Shown piece after piece: positions 1-5,337 of a stretch of 5,337 bases of DNA (positions are counted from its first letter, which is position 1; every line of letters starts with the position of its first letter). The notes beneath the pieces were generated by a model, which saw only the letters and a program-made list of their open reading frames with translations, was not told where the DNA came from and searched no databases. This DNA is from Alphaproteobacteria bacterium. GTDB lineage: Bacteria > Pseudomonadota > Alphaproteobacteria > ATCC43930 > CGMCC-115725. The stretch lies in contig JASHUX010000197.1 in the NCBI GenBank assembly GCA_030039775.1, positions 1 through 5,337 on the forward strand. The letters are read 5' to 3'. The translations under genes were made by a program, and so were the position numbers.

Positions 1-158
1 GCCGGAAGCGAATTGTCCCAATGCTGCAGCATCTGGAACACCGATTCGGGACCGGCCGCGATGACGCGGCCGTCGATAACGAGCCCCGCAAACGGCGCGG
101 CGCCCGCCACGGAGAACGTGCCGAGCGCGAAATCGGCGAGATCTGGCTTCGCAGTCAT
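1..158 (-). CDS. Fumarylacetoacetate hydrolase family protein, N-terminal fragment (runs off the left edge)
   Basis: Reading the minus strand from the ATG at 158-156 gives 52 residues beginning MTAKPDLADFALGTFSVAGA and continuing with a GLVIDGRVIAAG stretch and then LQHWDN before the window ends. The pattern 'F-x-L-G-T-F-S ... PFAGLV-x-D-G-x-V' followed by a segment ending in W-D is typical of the N-terminus of FAH-superfamily enzymes. These are metal-dependent and act on 2,4-diketo or 2-oxo-enoic acids, by C-C bond hydrolysis, decarboxylation or hydration, often on meta-cleavage products. The catalytic Glu/Asp metal ligands lie in the C-terminal domain outside the window, so activity and exact reaction cannot be judged. 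The start is well supported: its ATG overlaps the TGA of the upstream MetE-like gene (ATGA), which suggests translational coupling in one operon. Family assignment is by N-terminal resemblance only. Confidence 0.72.
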   Translation of the reverse strand, partial: MTAKPDLADFALGTFSVAGAAPFAGLVIDGRVIAAGPESVFQMLQHWDNSLP

Positions 159-1201
159 GACGGCGCCCACGAGGCGTCGGCATGGATTCGGATCAGCGAT
201 CTCACGAGTTCGGGACGGCGTTGCCGTGCGATGCCGCATTCGGTCGCGATACCGAATTTCGGCGCGTAACGCTGCGCCACGGCGATGCGCTTCTTGGTGG
301 CGTCGGCGCCGTCATTGTGGACCAGACCGAGAATCAGTTCAGTCCTAGGATCGAGCTTGAGGTCGCGCAACGGCGCGAAGAAGGAATCGTCGTGGCGCGC
401 GATCGGCACCGGCATATGGATATACGCGAGCGGGTGTGAAATCGCGCCGGCGATAAGATTGGCGAGCTGCACCATCTTGGTCATGTCCCGGGGCTCAACG
501 AAATGTTTCGCTTCCCAATCGCCGTAGCAGAGGTGAATCCCGAGCTCGACATCGGCCGGGACCGCGTCGCCCAGGCGCTGCAGCCGCGATGCGATCTCGG
601 CGCCGACATCCTTCCAGTGGGGCGGCGAGAAACGCGGCATCTGGCCGTCGAACATCACCATCTCGTTGCACACGTCCCATTGGATGCAGAGATCGCGATG
701 GGGAATGCCGGCGGCGATCGAAGCGACTTCACGGACCATCGCCGCTTCGTAGGCGCGTTCGATCGCCGGCATGTCGGGGCCGGGACAAAAGGCGCCAATG
801 ACCGCCATCGGCGTCGGCAGCGCGACTTGGAGCCGGGTGCCCGGCGCGATCTCCCCTTTGTCGCGGGCGGCGACGAAATCGAGATAAGAGGCACGCGCCT
901 CGCGGGCATAACCGAGTTCGCCGAACGAAACCTCTTCCGGCTTAACCCCGTCGGCGATGCGCACGCGGAAAAAGCCGGTCACCCCTGCGTCCGGTTCGGC
1001 GACCGCTAGGTACGGGCTGGCGCGCAGCAGCGGATATTGCCAGCTGATCCACAGCCGGCGGCCGCCCGGCTCGCCGTCGGGCATGCGCTTCAGCCGCTTG
1101 CCCAAGGTCGTCCCGCAGACGTGGAAAACCTCCGCCACACTGTCGAGCGCGATACTGCCGACGAAGTGAACGCTGTCCGGCAAGGTATTGGCTTCGGCCA
1201 T
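155..1201 (-). CDS. Stand-alone MetE-like (UROD/MetE superfamily) putative methyltransferase
   Basis: The protein is 348 residues, about half the size of cobalamin-independent methionine synthase MetE, and corresponds to a single C-terminal-type (beta/alpha)8 barrel. Visible family marks are VGSI near residues 14-17 (like the IGS homocysteine loop of MetE), IQWD at 173-176 (like the QID motif whose Asp binds the substrate amino group), HLC at 223-225 (the zinc H-x-C motif) and TECG with Cys322 (the last zinc Cys, in the MetE-like 'T-E-C-G' context). The position matching the zinc-ligand Glu of MetE appears to be His262 in YIHM. A zinc-bound thiol substrate is therefore plausible, but the methyl donor and acceptor are unknown, and methionine synthesis is unlikely without the N-terminal half. 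The ATG at 1201 is chosen because GGAGG lies 7 bases upstream; a TTG at 1270 would add 23 residues with no family support. It follows the LysR gene by 102 bases and overlaps the FAH-family gene by 4. Confidence 0.82.
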   Translation of the reverse strand: MAEANTLPDSVHFVGSIALDSVAEVFHVCGTTLGKRLKRMPDGEPGGRRLWISWQYPLLRASPYLAVAEPDAGVTGFFRVRIADGVKPEEVSFGELGYAREARASYLDFVAARDKGEIAPGTRLQVALPTPMAVIGAFCPGPDMPAIERAYEAAMVREVASIAAGIPHRDLCIQWDVCNEMVMFDGQMPRFSPPHWKDVGAEIASRLQRLGDAVPADVELGIHLCYGDWEAKHFVEPRDMTKMVQLANLIAGAISHPLAYIHMPVPIARHDDSFFAPLRDLKLDPRTELILGLVHNDGADATKKRIAVAQRYAPKFGIATECGIARQRRPELVRSLIRIHADASWAPS

Positions 1202-1303
1202 GACAATCCTCCGCTTGGGACACGATAGCGAGCGGCGCGCCGCCGGGACCAATGGGATATTGCGATGCAAGCTATCGGCGGGGCCGATGGCTGCGGCAAC
1301 GCC
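1202..1303 (-). other. Intercistronic gap between LysR and MetE-like genes, with inverted repeats
   Basis: This 102-base gap holds the Shine-Dalgarno GGAGG (about 1209-1213 on the minus strand) of the MetE-like gene. It also has a 7-bp inverted repeat, CGATAGC (1223-1229) and GCTATCG (1271-1277), which encloses a perfect 12-bp palindrome GCGGCGCGCCGC (1232-1243). No T-tract follows either element, so an intrinsic terminator is not supported. I see no convincing -35/-10 pair. The LysR gene may be cotranscribed with the genes after it, or the repeats may modulate read-through; the sequence does not decide between these. Confidence 0.35.
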
Positions 1304-2206
1304 CTAGAGCGCTCGAGCGACCTCGCCAAAAACGGAACGCAGCCAACGATGCGACGGCGTGCCGGCGTGCCGCGGGTTCCAGTAGATGCTTTCGTGAATG
1401 TCAGGCATCGGGTAAGGGGGTTCGAAGATCTTGATGTCGGCCATATCCTTGACTCTTTCCGCCAGGCGCTGATGCGTGACGGAGAGCAGCCGCGTGCCAC
1501 GGAGCAGAAACGGCGCCATCAGAAAGCTCGCGGTTGTCGCCGCGGGACGCGGGCGGATCTGCATATGGGCGAGATGCAGGTCGGCGACCGAGTGGCCGTC
1601 ATTCTCGGGCAGCTCGTAACTGATATGGGGCAGGGTGCAGAATTGCTCCGCGGTCAGCCGCTCGCCAAGGTCGGGATGCTTCGACCACGCGGCGCAAACC
1701 CAGCGATCGATGAACAGCAACTCGCCGGGATTGGTGGTTTCGATTTCCGAAGGCAAGATAACAAAATCGATTCGATCGTTGGCGAGTAGCTCCTGCGATC
1801 GCCCGTCGAGCTGCGTGAACTTCACCGTGACGCCGGGCGCTTCGCGGGAGAGCCGGTCCAAAAGCGGCGGCAACAGCATAAACGCGGCATAGTCCGAGGC
1901 GGCGACGGTAAAGCTGCGGTTCTCGCGGGCGGGTGCGAAGAACCGCCGCTGGTCCATCATGTCCTCGATACGCTCGATGCATCGGCGCAACGGCTCGCAC
2001 AATTCCTGCGCCAGGGGCGTTAGTTCGAGATTGCGGCCGACCCGGACCAAGAGATCGTCATGAAACAGGTCGCGCAATCGCGCAAGCGTCCCACTCATCG
2101 CGGGCTGGCTGAGGCCGATCCGTTGGCCGGCACGCGTGACGTTGCGCTCGCGCAGCAACGCGTCGAGCGCGACCAGCAGATTGAGATCGAATTGGACCAG
2201 ATTCAC
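1304..2206 (-). CDS. LysR-type transcriptional regulator, NodD-like subgroup
   Basis: The protein is 300 residues, normal for the family. The N-terminus reads MNLVQFDLNLLVALDALLRE, followed by RNVTRAG and LSQPAMSGTLARLRDLF (about residues 21-48), the winged helix-turn-helix in the form typical of NodD and its relatives. The FTVAASDYAAFMLLPPLL segment near residue 99 opens the periplasmic-binding-like effector domain, and the C-terminal IYWNPRH...HRWLRSVF (274-293) is also characteristic of this subgroup. The GTG at 2206 is preferred because GGAGG ends 5 bases upstream and family alignments begin at this FDLNLL block. Another GTG at 2218 would add MEGA and overlap that Shine-Dalgarno. The gene is divergent from the dioxygenase, the usual arrangement for a LysR protein controlling a neighbouring catabolic promoter. 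The effector is unknown; a pathway aromatic or acid intermediate is an inference. Confidence 0.93.
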   Translation of the reverse strand: MNLVQFDLNLLVALDALLRERNVTRAGQRIGLSQPAMSGTLARLRDLFHDDLLVRVGRNLELTPLAQELCEPLRRCIERIEDMMDQRRFFAPARENRSFTVAASDYAAFMLLPPLLDRLSREAPGVTVKFTQLDGRSQELLANDRIDFVILPSEIETTNPGELLFIDRWVCAAWSKHPDLGERLTAEQFCTLPHISYELPENDGHSVADLHLAHMQIRPRPAATTASFLMAPFLLRGTRLLSVTHQRLAERVKDMADIKIFEPPYPMPDIHESIYWNPRHAGTPSHRWLRSVFGEVARAL

Positions 2207-2230
2207 GGCACCCTCCACGTCACTTGCCGT
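2205..2230 (-). promoter_or_regulatory. Possible hairpin around the LysR ribosome-binding site
   Basis: ACGGCA at 2205-2210 and TGCCGT at 2225-2230 are perfect 6-base complements. In the minus-strand mRNA they would form a stem with a 14-base loop. The loop holds the GGAGG Shine-Dalgarno (2216-2212), and the first two bases of the GTG start codon lie in the stem. This could limit translation of the regulator. A 6-bp match in GC-rich DNA can arise by chance, so support is weak. Confidence 0.25.
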
Positions 2231-2273
2231 TTTCTTGAGAGGTTACCACAATTCCGAACCGTAAACGCCCCAT

Positions 2274-2288
2274 CCATCGAGACGATGG
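2274..2288. promoter_or_regulatory. 15-bp perfect palindrome in the divergent intergenic region
   Basis: CCATCG-AGA-CGATGG is a 6+3+6 inverted repeat. It lies 67 bases upstream of the LysR start and 73 bases upstream of the dioxygenase start, roughly midway between the two divergent genes. This is a sensible position for a regulator half-site pair or operator. It does not fit the T-N11-A consensus, because its positions 6 bases from the centre are C and G. It could be part of a larger LysR footprint or the site of another regulator. Confidence 0.35.
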
Positions 2289-2293
2289 CTGGT

Positions 2294-2308
2294 ATCGTGA
2301 CTTGTGAT
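2294..2308. promoter_or_regulatory. Candidate LysR/NodD-type operator (ATC-N9-GAT containing T-N11-A)
   Basis: ATC at 2294-2296 and GAT at 2306-2308 are separated by exactly nine bases. This spacing is the core described for NodD binding in nod boxes, and the same site contains the general LysR T-N11-A (T2295, A2307). The adjacent regulator is of the NodD-like subgroup, so the match is relevant. The inner bases are not symmetrical. A weak promoter-like pair follows, TTTCCG at 2309-2314 and TAGAGT at 2332-2337 with 17-base spacing, which would place the site just upstream of -35 for the dioxygenase. The short consensus means chance occurrence cannot be excluded. Confidence 0.4.
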
Positions 2309-2361
2309 TTTCCGCGATGGACAGAGCCCGCTAGAGTCGACGCAACAGCGAGGGCAGAGGC

Positions 2362-3276
2362 ATGAGCAATCCGCGCGTTTCCAAGCTCCGTTATGTCGGT
2401 CTGGCCGGACCGGATTTCGCGGTCGAGCGGAACTTCCTGCACGACCCATGGGGCTTGCCGGAAGTGGCGAGCGACGGCGAACTCGCCTACTTCCGCGCCG
2501 AAGGATCGACCGAACCCTTCATCACGCGCTGGCGCGGCACGGCGCAGCGCGGCCTCGACGTTATCGGCTTCGCCGCCGACAGCCGTGCCGACGTGGACGC
2601 GCTCGCGCAGAAACTGGCCCGCAGCGGCGTCAAGATGATTACAGAGCCGCACCGACTCGACAGTCCGGGCGGCGGCTATGGCTTCCGCTGCTTTGACGGC
2701 GACGGGCATGCGCTCGAAATTTCGAGCGACGTGGCGCCGGTCGCGGCGCGGGCGCTGAATCGTGGCGAGAGCATTCCAGCGGTGTTGTCGCACGTCGTCC
2801 TGCACACGCCCGACATCAAGAAGGCGGTGGCGTTCTACGAAGAACAGCTCGGCTTCAAGGTCAGCGACTGGCTCGGCGATTTCATGTCGTTCCTGCGCTG
2901 CGACGACGTGCATCATAGCATCGCCTTCATCCCGGGGCCGCCCTGCCTCAACCACGTCGCGTATGAAATGCGCGACATGGACGAGATGATGCGCGGCGCG
3001 GGGCGGCTGATGAAAAACAAAGTGCCGCTGAAATGGGGGCCGGGCCGTCACACCGCCGGCAACAACACGTTCTCCTATTTCTTCGATCCGGTCGGCAACA
3101 GCCTCGAATATACGGCGGAGGTCGACCGCGTCGACGACGCGACGTGGAAACCCACGGTCTATCCGCCCGGCTTCGAGATCACCGACCAGTGGGGCACGTC
3201 CGTCTTGTCGGACGGACCGCAGGGCATGGGCAAGCCCGTGCCCGACCCCGCCTTATGGCAAGCGCCGCCGGTCTGA
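2362..3276 (+). CDS. Extradiol ring-cleavage dioxygenase (type I, vicinal oxygen chelate; BphC-like)
   Basis: The protein is 304 residues with two VOC modules, about 6-122 and 142-255, the usual size for bacterial type I extradiol dioxygenases. These are cytoplasmic Fe(II) or Mn(II) enzymes that open catechols beside the hydroxyl pair. The C-terminal module carries the metal triad His144 (LSHVVLHTPD), His198 (LNHVAYE) and Glu249 (NSLEYTAE). Relative to Glu249, Tyr239 and His230 sit 10 and 19 residues upstream, matching the spacing of active-site Tyr250 and His241 to Glu260 in BphC. His184/His185 lies near the place of BphC His195. The N-terminal module has lost the metal histidines (Tyr11 and Val67 at those positions) and keeps only Glu119, as expected for the non-catalytic module. 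The ATG has GAGG 8 bases upstream. The gene is divergent from the LysR gene and 101 bases ahead of the MFS gene. The substrate is not deducible. Confidence 0.9.
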   Translation: MSNPRVSKLRYVGLAGPDFAVERNFLHDPWGLPEVASDGELAYFRAEGSTEPFITRWRGTAQRGLDVIGFAADSRADVDALAQKLARSGVKMITEPHRLDSPGGGYGFRCFDGDGHALEISSDVAPVAARALNRGESIPAVLSHVVLHTPDIKKAVAFYEEQLGFKVSDWLGDFMSFLRCDDVHHSIAFIPGPPCLNHVAYEMRDMDEMMRGAGRLMKNKVPLKWGPGRHTAGNNTFSYFFDPVGNSLEYTAEVDRVDDATWKPTVYPPGFEITDQWGTSVLSDGPQGMGKPVPDPALWQAPPV

Positions 3277-3377
3277 TTCATCGCTGTCGCCAATACCTCC
3301 AATCCGAAGATACGATTTTTCGGACCCTCCCGGTTCGCGTCTCATGACGTGGGCGGCATAAGCCCGGGGAGGAAAAC
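3277..3377 (+). other. Gap between dioxygenase and MFS genes, with weak hairpin
   Basis: The 101 bases contain TCCGAA (3303-3308) and TTCGGA (3319-3324), able to form a 6-bp stem, or 8 bp if a G-U and an A-U pair are added. No T-run follows, so it is not a convincing terminator. A strong Shine-Dalgarno GGGGAGG (3366-3372) precedes the MFS start by 5 bases. No clear promoter is seen, and cotranscription of the two genes is the simplest reading. Confidence 0.35.
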
Positions 3378-4622
3378 ATGGCGGGGGAATGGACGGGCAA
3401 ATCGACCGGCGTGGTGGCCGCCGGCTTGATCGGCAGTGCGCTCGGCGCAGGGCCGGTGATCTTCTATAGCCTGCCGCTCCTGATGCGGCCGATCACCCAG
3501 GAATTTCACTGGGGCCTCGGCGATTTCTCCGTGGTGCAGGGCATCGCATCGATCACGGTTGCGATCGTGTCGCCGTTCCTCGGCTATCTCACCGACCGCT
3601 GGGGCGCACGCGCCATCATGCTGCCGGGCATTCTCGCCTTCGGCGTCGCTAATTTCCTGTTGTCGCTGCTGAACGGGTCGCTGAGCGAGCTCTATTTTTT
3701 CTGGTTTCTGATCGGCCTGTCCGCCGCGTTCGTCGGACCGGTCGCGTATTCCAAGGTCATATCGGCCTGGTTCTACCGCCAGCGCGGTCTGGCGCTGGGC
3801 GTCAGCATCGGCGTCGGCGGCGGCGTGGGCGGGGCGCTGATGCCGCTCGTGATCGGTCCGATGATCGCGACGCATGGCTGGCGCGCGGCCTATTGGACCA
3901 TGTCGGGCGCGATCATCGTCATCGCGCTGCCGGTCGCGTATTTCCTGTTGTTCGAACCCGCCGGCTGGCGCCAACGCGAAAAGGCAAAATTACCGACGGA
4001 TACGATCGGCATGACCGCCGCCGAAGCGCGCAAAACCCGCAACTTCTGGCTCCTTACCGTCGCCCAGTTTCTCGGCGCCATCTGCGTGCTCGGTGTGCTG
4101 GCGCATTCGGTGAACCTCCTCACGATTCGGGGCTTTGCGCCGCAACTCGGCATTGCCGTCCTTTCCGCCACCGGGCTGACGTCGATCCTCGGCCGGGTCG
4201 TCTCCGGTTTCTTCCTCGACCGCATCAACTCGCCGCGCGTGTCGCTGATCTTTTTCGTGGCACCACTGGTCGCGACGTTGATCCTGCAACATGGCGGCAG
4301 CCCGTCCATCATCATCCTTGGCGGCATTGTCCTCGGGCTCGGACTGGGCGCTGAGGCAGAGATCGTTTCCTACTTTATTTCACGCTATTTCGGCCTGCGC
4401 GCCCTGGCGGAGATTTATTCCTACACCTACGGCATTTTCGTCATCGGCGCGGGCATGGGCCCGTTCATCTTTGGCGCCAGCTACGACACCAATCATTCCT
4501 ACACACCGATCCTGACCATCTGCGAGATCGGGATGGCGATTTCCATCGTACTGATGGCGCTGCTTGGCCGCTACACGTTCCCAGCCATTCGGGAACTGGA
4601 GAAGGCCGCGGTCGCGGCCTAG
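3378..4622 (+). CDS. MFS transporter, 12 membrane helices, OFA / monocarboxylate-transporter-like
   Basis: The protein is 414 residues with about twelve hydrophobic segments: roughly 11-33, 51-71, 79-98, 103-124, 138-162, 168-192, then a charged cytoplasmic loop (193-221), then 223-246, 257-280, 287-304, 309-328, 345-368 and 377-397. Motif A is visible as GYLTDRWGAR (69-78) between helices 2 and 3. A degenerate copy, SGFFLDRINSPR (276-287), lies between helices 8 and 9. WFYRQRGLALGVSIGVGGGVGG (131-152) and GAEAEIVSYFISRYFG (324-339) are typical of the oxalate/monocarboxylate-like branch of the superfamily, which often carries organic anions by proton symport or exchange. The inner-membrane protein would plausibly import the substrate of the neighbouring dioxygenase pathway; substrate and direction are inferred from context only. 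The ATG is supported by GGGGAGG 5 bases upstream. Its stop lies 6 bases from the stop of the convergent CoA-transferase gene. Confidence 0.92.
   Translation: MAGEWTGKSTGVVAAGLIGSALGAGPVIFYSLPLLMRPITQEFHWGLGDFSVVQGIASITVAIVSPFLGYLTDRWGARAIMLPGILAFGVANFLLSLLNGSLSELYFFWFLIGLSAAFVGPVAYSKVISAWFYRQRGLALGVSIGVGGGVGGALMPLVIGPMIATHGWRAAYWTMSGAIIVIALPVAYFLLFEPAGWRQREKAKLPTDTIGMTAAEARKTRNFWLLTVAQFLGAICVLGVLAHSVNLLTIRGFAPQLGIAVLSATGLTSILGRVVSGFFLDRINSPRVSLIFFVAPLVATLILQHGGSPSIIILGGIVLGLGLGAEAEIVSYFISRYFGLRALAEIYSYTYGIFVIGAGMGPFIFGASYDTNHSYTPILTICEIGMAISIVLMALLGRYTFPAIRELEKAAVAA
4603..4620. terminator. GC-rich hairpin at the convergent gene ends (possible weak bidirectional terminator)
   Basis: AGGCCGC-GGTC-GCGGCCT is a perfect 7-bp stem with a 4-base loop. 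It lies at the extreme 3' end of the MFS coding region and just beyond the stop of the convergent CoA-transferase gene. A second, imperfect stem follows at 4625-4658 (GGCGTC with GACGCC, and inner GCGAC with GTCGC). Neither is followed by a T-run on either strand, so this is not a canonical intrinsic terminator. The first repeat also encodes the Ala-rich tail KAAVAA, so it may be a by-product of codon use. Confidence 0.3.
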
Positions 4623-4628
4623 TCGGCG

Positions 4629-5337
4629 TCAGCGACGGGGCGCGGTCGCGGCGACGCCTGTGTCTTCGAGCGCCGCAATTTCTTGGTCCGTCAGGCCCGC
4701 ATTCGCGAGCACGGCGCGATTGTCGGCGCCGAGCGCATGACACGTGTCGTTGATCGCGAGCCGCCTCGTCGCGAAACGGAAAGGAATGCCTTTGGCCGGG
4801 CTGCCGTCCGGACCGCGCATGATGGCGGTGCCATTCCTGAACTCGACGGCGGCGATGAGCGCCGCGCCATCGCGCACCATCGACTCGGTGAGATCGCTAT
4901 CGGTATCGCGCGGCGACGAAACGCCGGAAGCGGCGGCGATCAATTCCTCGCCGACGAGGAAGCTCGCCAGCTCGCGCTGCGATAGGTCGAGATGCGCACC
5001 GTTGCCGGTGCGGTCGCGCTCCAACAACGCCGCGACGATGGCGCCTGACGCGAACAGGCACACGACCTGGTCGGGATAGTTGATGGCGCGGCCGGTGATG
5101 ACCGGCGCGTCCGCACCGCCGGTCAGCGCGGCCAAGCCGCCCGTCGCCTCGAGCGTCGACCCGTAGGAAACCATGTCGCGGTCGGGCCCGGTTTCGCCTT
5201 GGCTTGAGATACTGGCGATGATCAGCCGTGGGAAATGCTGCTGCAGCAACAAGGGATCGAGGCCGAGCGACGCCGTCACGCCGCGACGGAAATTTTCGAC
5301 CAGCACGTCCGCGCTTTCGAGCAGACGCCAAAGCTCC
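4629..5337 (-). CDS. CaiB/BaiF family III CoA-transferase, C-terminal part (5' end beyond the right edge)
   Basis: About 235 residues are visible, reading ELWRLLESADVLVENFRRGV onward. The frame stays open to the window edge, so the true start lies outside; the GTG at 5306 falls inside the conserved SADVLVENFR motif and is not a start. Family marks follow in order (visible numbering): a GLDPLLLQQHFPRLIIASIS block, GETGPDRD (47-54), the YPDQ segment (87-90), ERDRTGNGAHLDLSQRE (106-122), and the closing LTDQEIAALEDTGV. Family III enzymes move CoA between carboxylic acids, or racemise acyl-CoAs, through a catalytic Asp. At the place of formyl-CoA transferase Asp169 this protein seems to have Glu122 (S-Q-R-E), seen in a common subgroup of the family. 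It would act in the cytoplasm, perhaps activating an acid from the neighbouring pathway. The roughly 300-residue partner half typical of the enzyme is only partly visible. Confidence 0.88.
   Translation of the reverse strand, partial: ELWRLLESADVLVENFRRGVTASLGLDPLLLQQHFPRLIIASISSQGETGPDRDMVSYGSTLEATGGLAALTGGADAPVITGRAINYPDQVVCLFASGAIVAALLERDRTGNGAHLDLSQRELASFLVGEELIAAASGVSSPRDTDSDLTESMVRDGAALIAAVEFRNGTAIMRGPDGSPAKGIPFRFATRRLAINDTCHALGADNRAVLANAGLTDQEIAALEDTGVAATAPRR

Noticed and set aside
503..1009. 168-codon plus-strand open frame opposite the MetE-like gene
   Set aside because: The opposite strand carries ordered MetE-like motifs. This frame has no family resemblance and no good start context.
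1234..1241. GGCGCGCC as a functional restriction-linked or cloning mark
   Set aside because: An eight-base GC palindrome is expected now and then in DNA this GC-rich, and nothing around it suggests a vector or junction.
1202..1270. Longer start (TTG at 1270) for the MetE-like gene
   Set aside because: The added 23 residues do not look like the family, and the ATG at 1201 has a well-spaced GGAGG.
2203..3051. 282-codon minus-strand open frame opposite the dioxygenase
   Set aside because: It is the antisense shadow of a gene with a clear family, active-site residues and ribosome-binding site. Its product is rich in Arg, His and Ala with no recognisable domain, and its 3' end runs across the divergent promoter region into the LysR start.
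3303..3324. Intrinsic terminator after the dioxygenase gene
   Set aside because: The stem is short and no T-run follows; the T-run present is inside the hairpin.
3342..3974. 210-codon minus-strand open frame opposite the MFS gene
   Set aside because: The product is a low-complexity string of Arg, Asp, Gln and His, typical of antisense translation of GC-rich membrane-protein codons.
1..5337. CRISPR array, tRNA or rRNA genes, insertion sequence or attachment site
   Set aside because: No regular direct repeats, tRNA cloverleaf patterns, transposase-like proteins or terminal repeats were found when reading both strands.

Overview
The window looks like part of an aromatic-compound or organic-acid catabolic locus from a GC-rich proteobacterium. 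The style of the proteins (a NodD-type LysR regulator, a family III CoA-transferase, OFA-like MFS) suggests an alphaproteobacterium, possibly of the Rhizobiales type. That placement is inference from protein style and base composition; no rRNA or marker gene is present. Coding density is high: six protein genes, two of them cut by the window edges, and no tRNA, rRNA, CRISPR or insertion sequence seen.

Layout. Left arm, minus strand, reading right to left: a LysR-type regulator (2206-1304), a stand-alone MetE-like methyltransferase-fold protein (1201-155), and the first 52 residues of a fumarylacetoacetate-hydrolase-family protein (158 to beyond base 1). The last two overlap by four bases (ATGA). 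A 155-base divergent intergenic region (2207-2361) holds a NodD-like ATC-N9-GAT / T-N11-A site and a 15-bp palindrome. Right arm, plus strand: a two-module extradiol ring-cleavage dioxygenase (2362-3276), then a 12-helix MFS transporter (3378-4622). Convergent to these, and separated by 6 bases, is the C-terminal part of a family III CoA-transferase (minus strand, 4629 to beyond 5337).

How they may work together (inference): the MFS permease would import an aromatic or carboxylate substrate, the dioxygenase would open a catecholic ring by meta cleavage, the FAH-family enzyme would process the ring-cleavage product, and the CoA-transferase would activate an acid substrate or product. The LysR protein would sense a pathway compound and control the divergent promoters. 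The unusual member is the MetE-like protein. It lacks the N-terminal half of MetE and appears to have lost the glutamate zinc ligand. Its place next to ring-cleavage genes raises the possibility of a methyl-transfer or demethylation step, but the sequence alone does not prove this.
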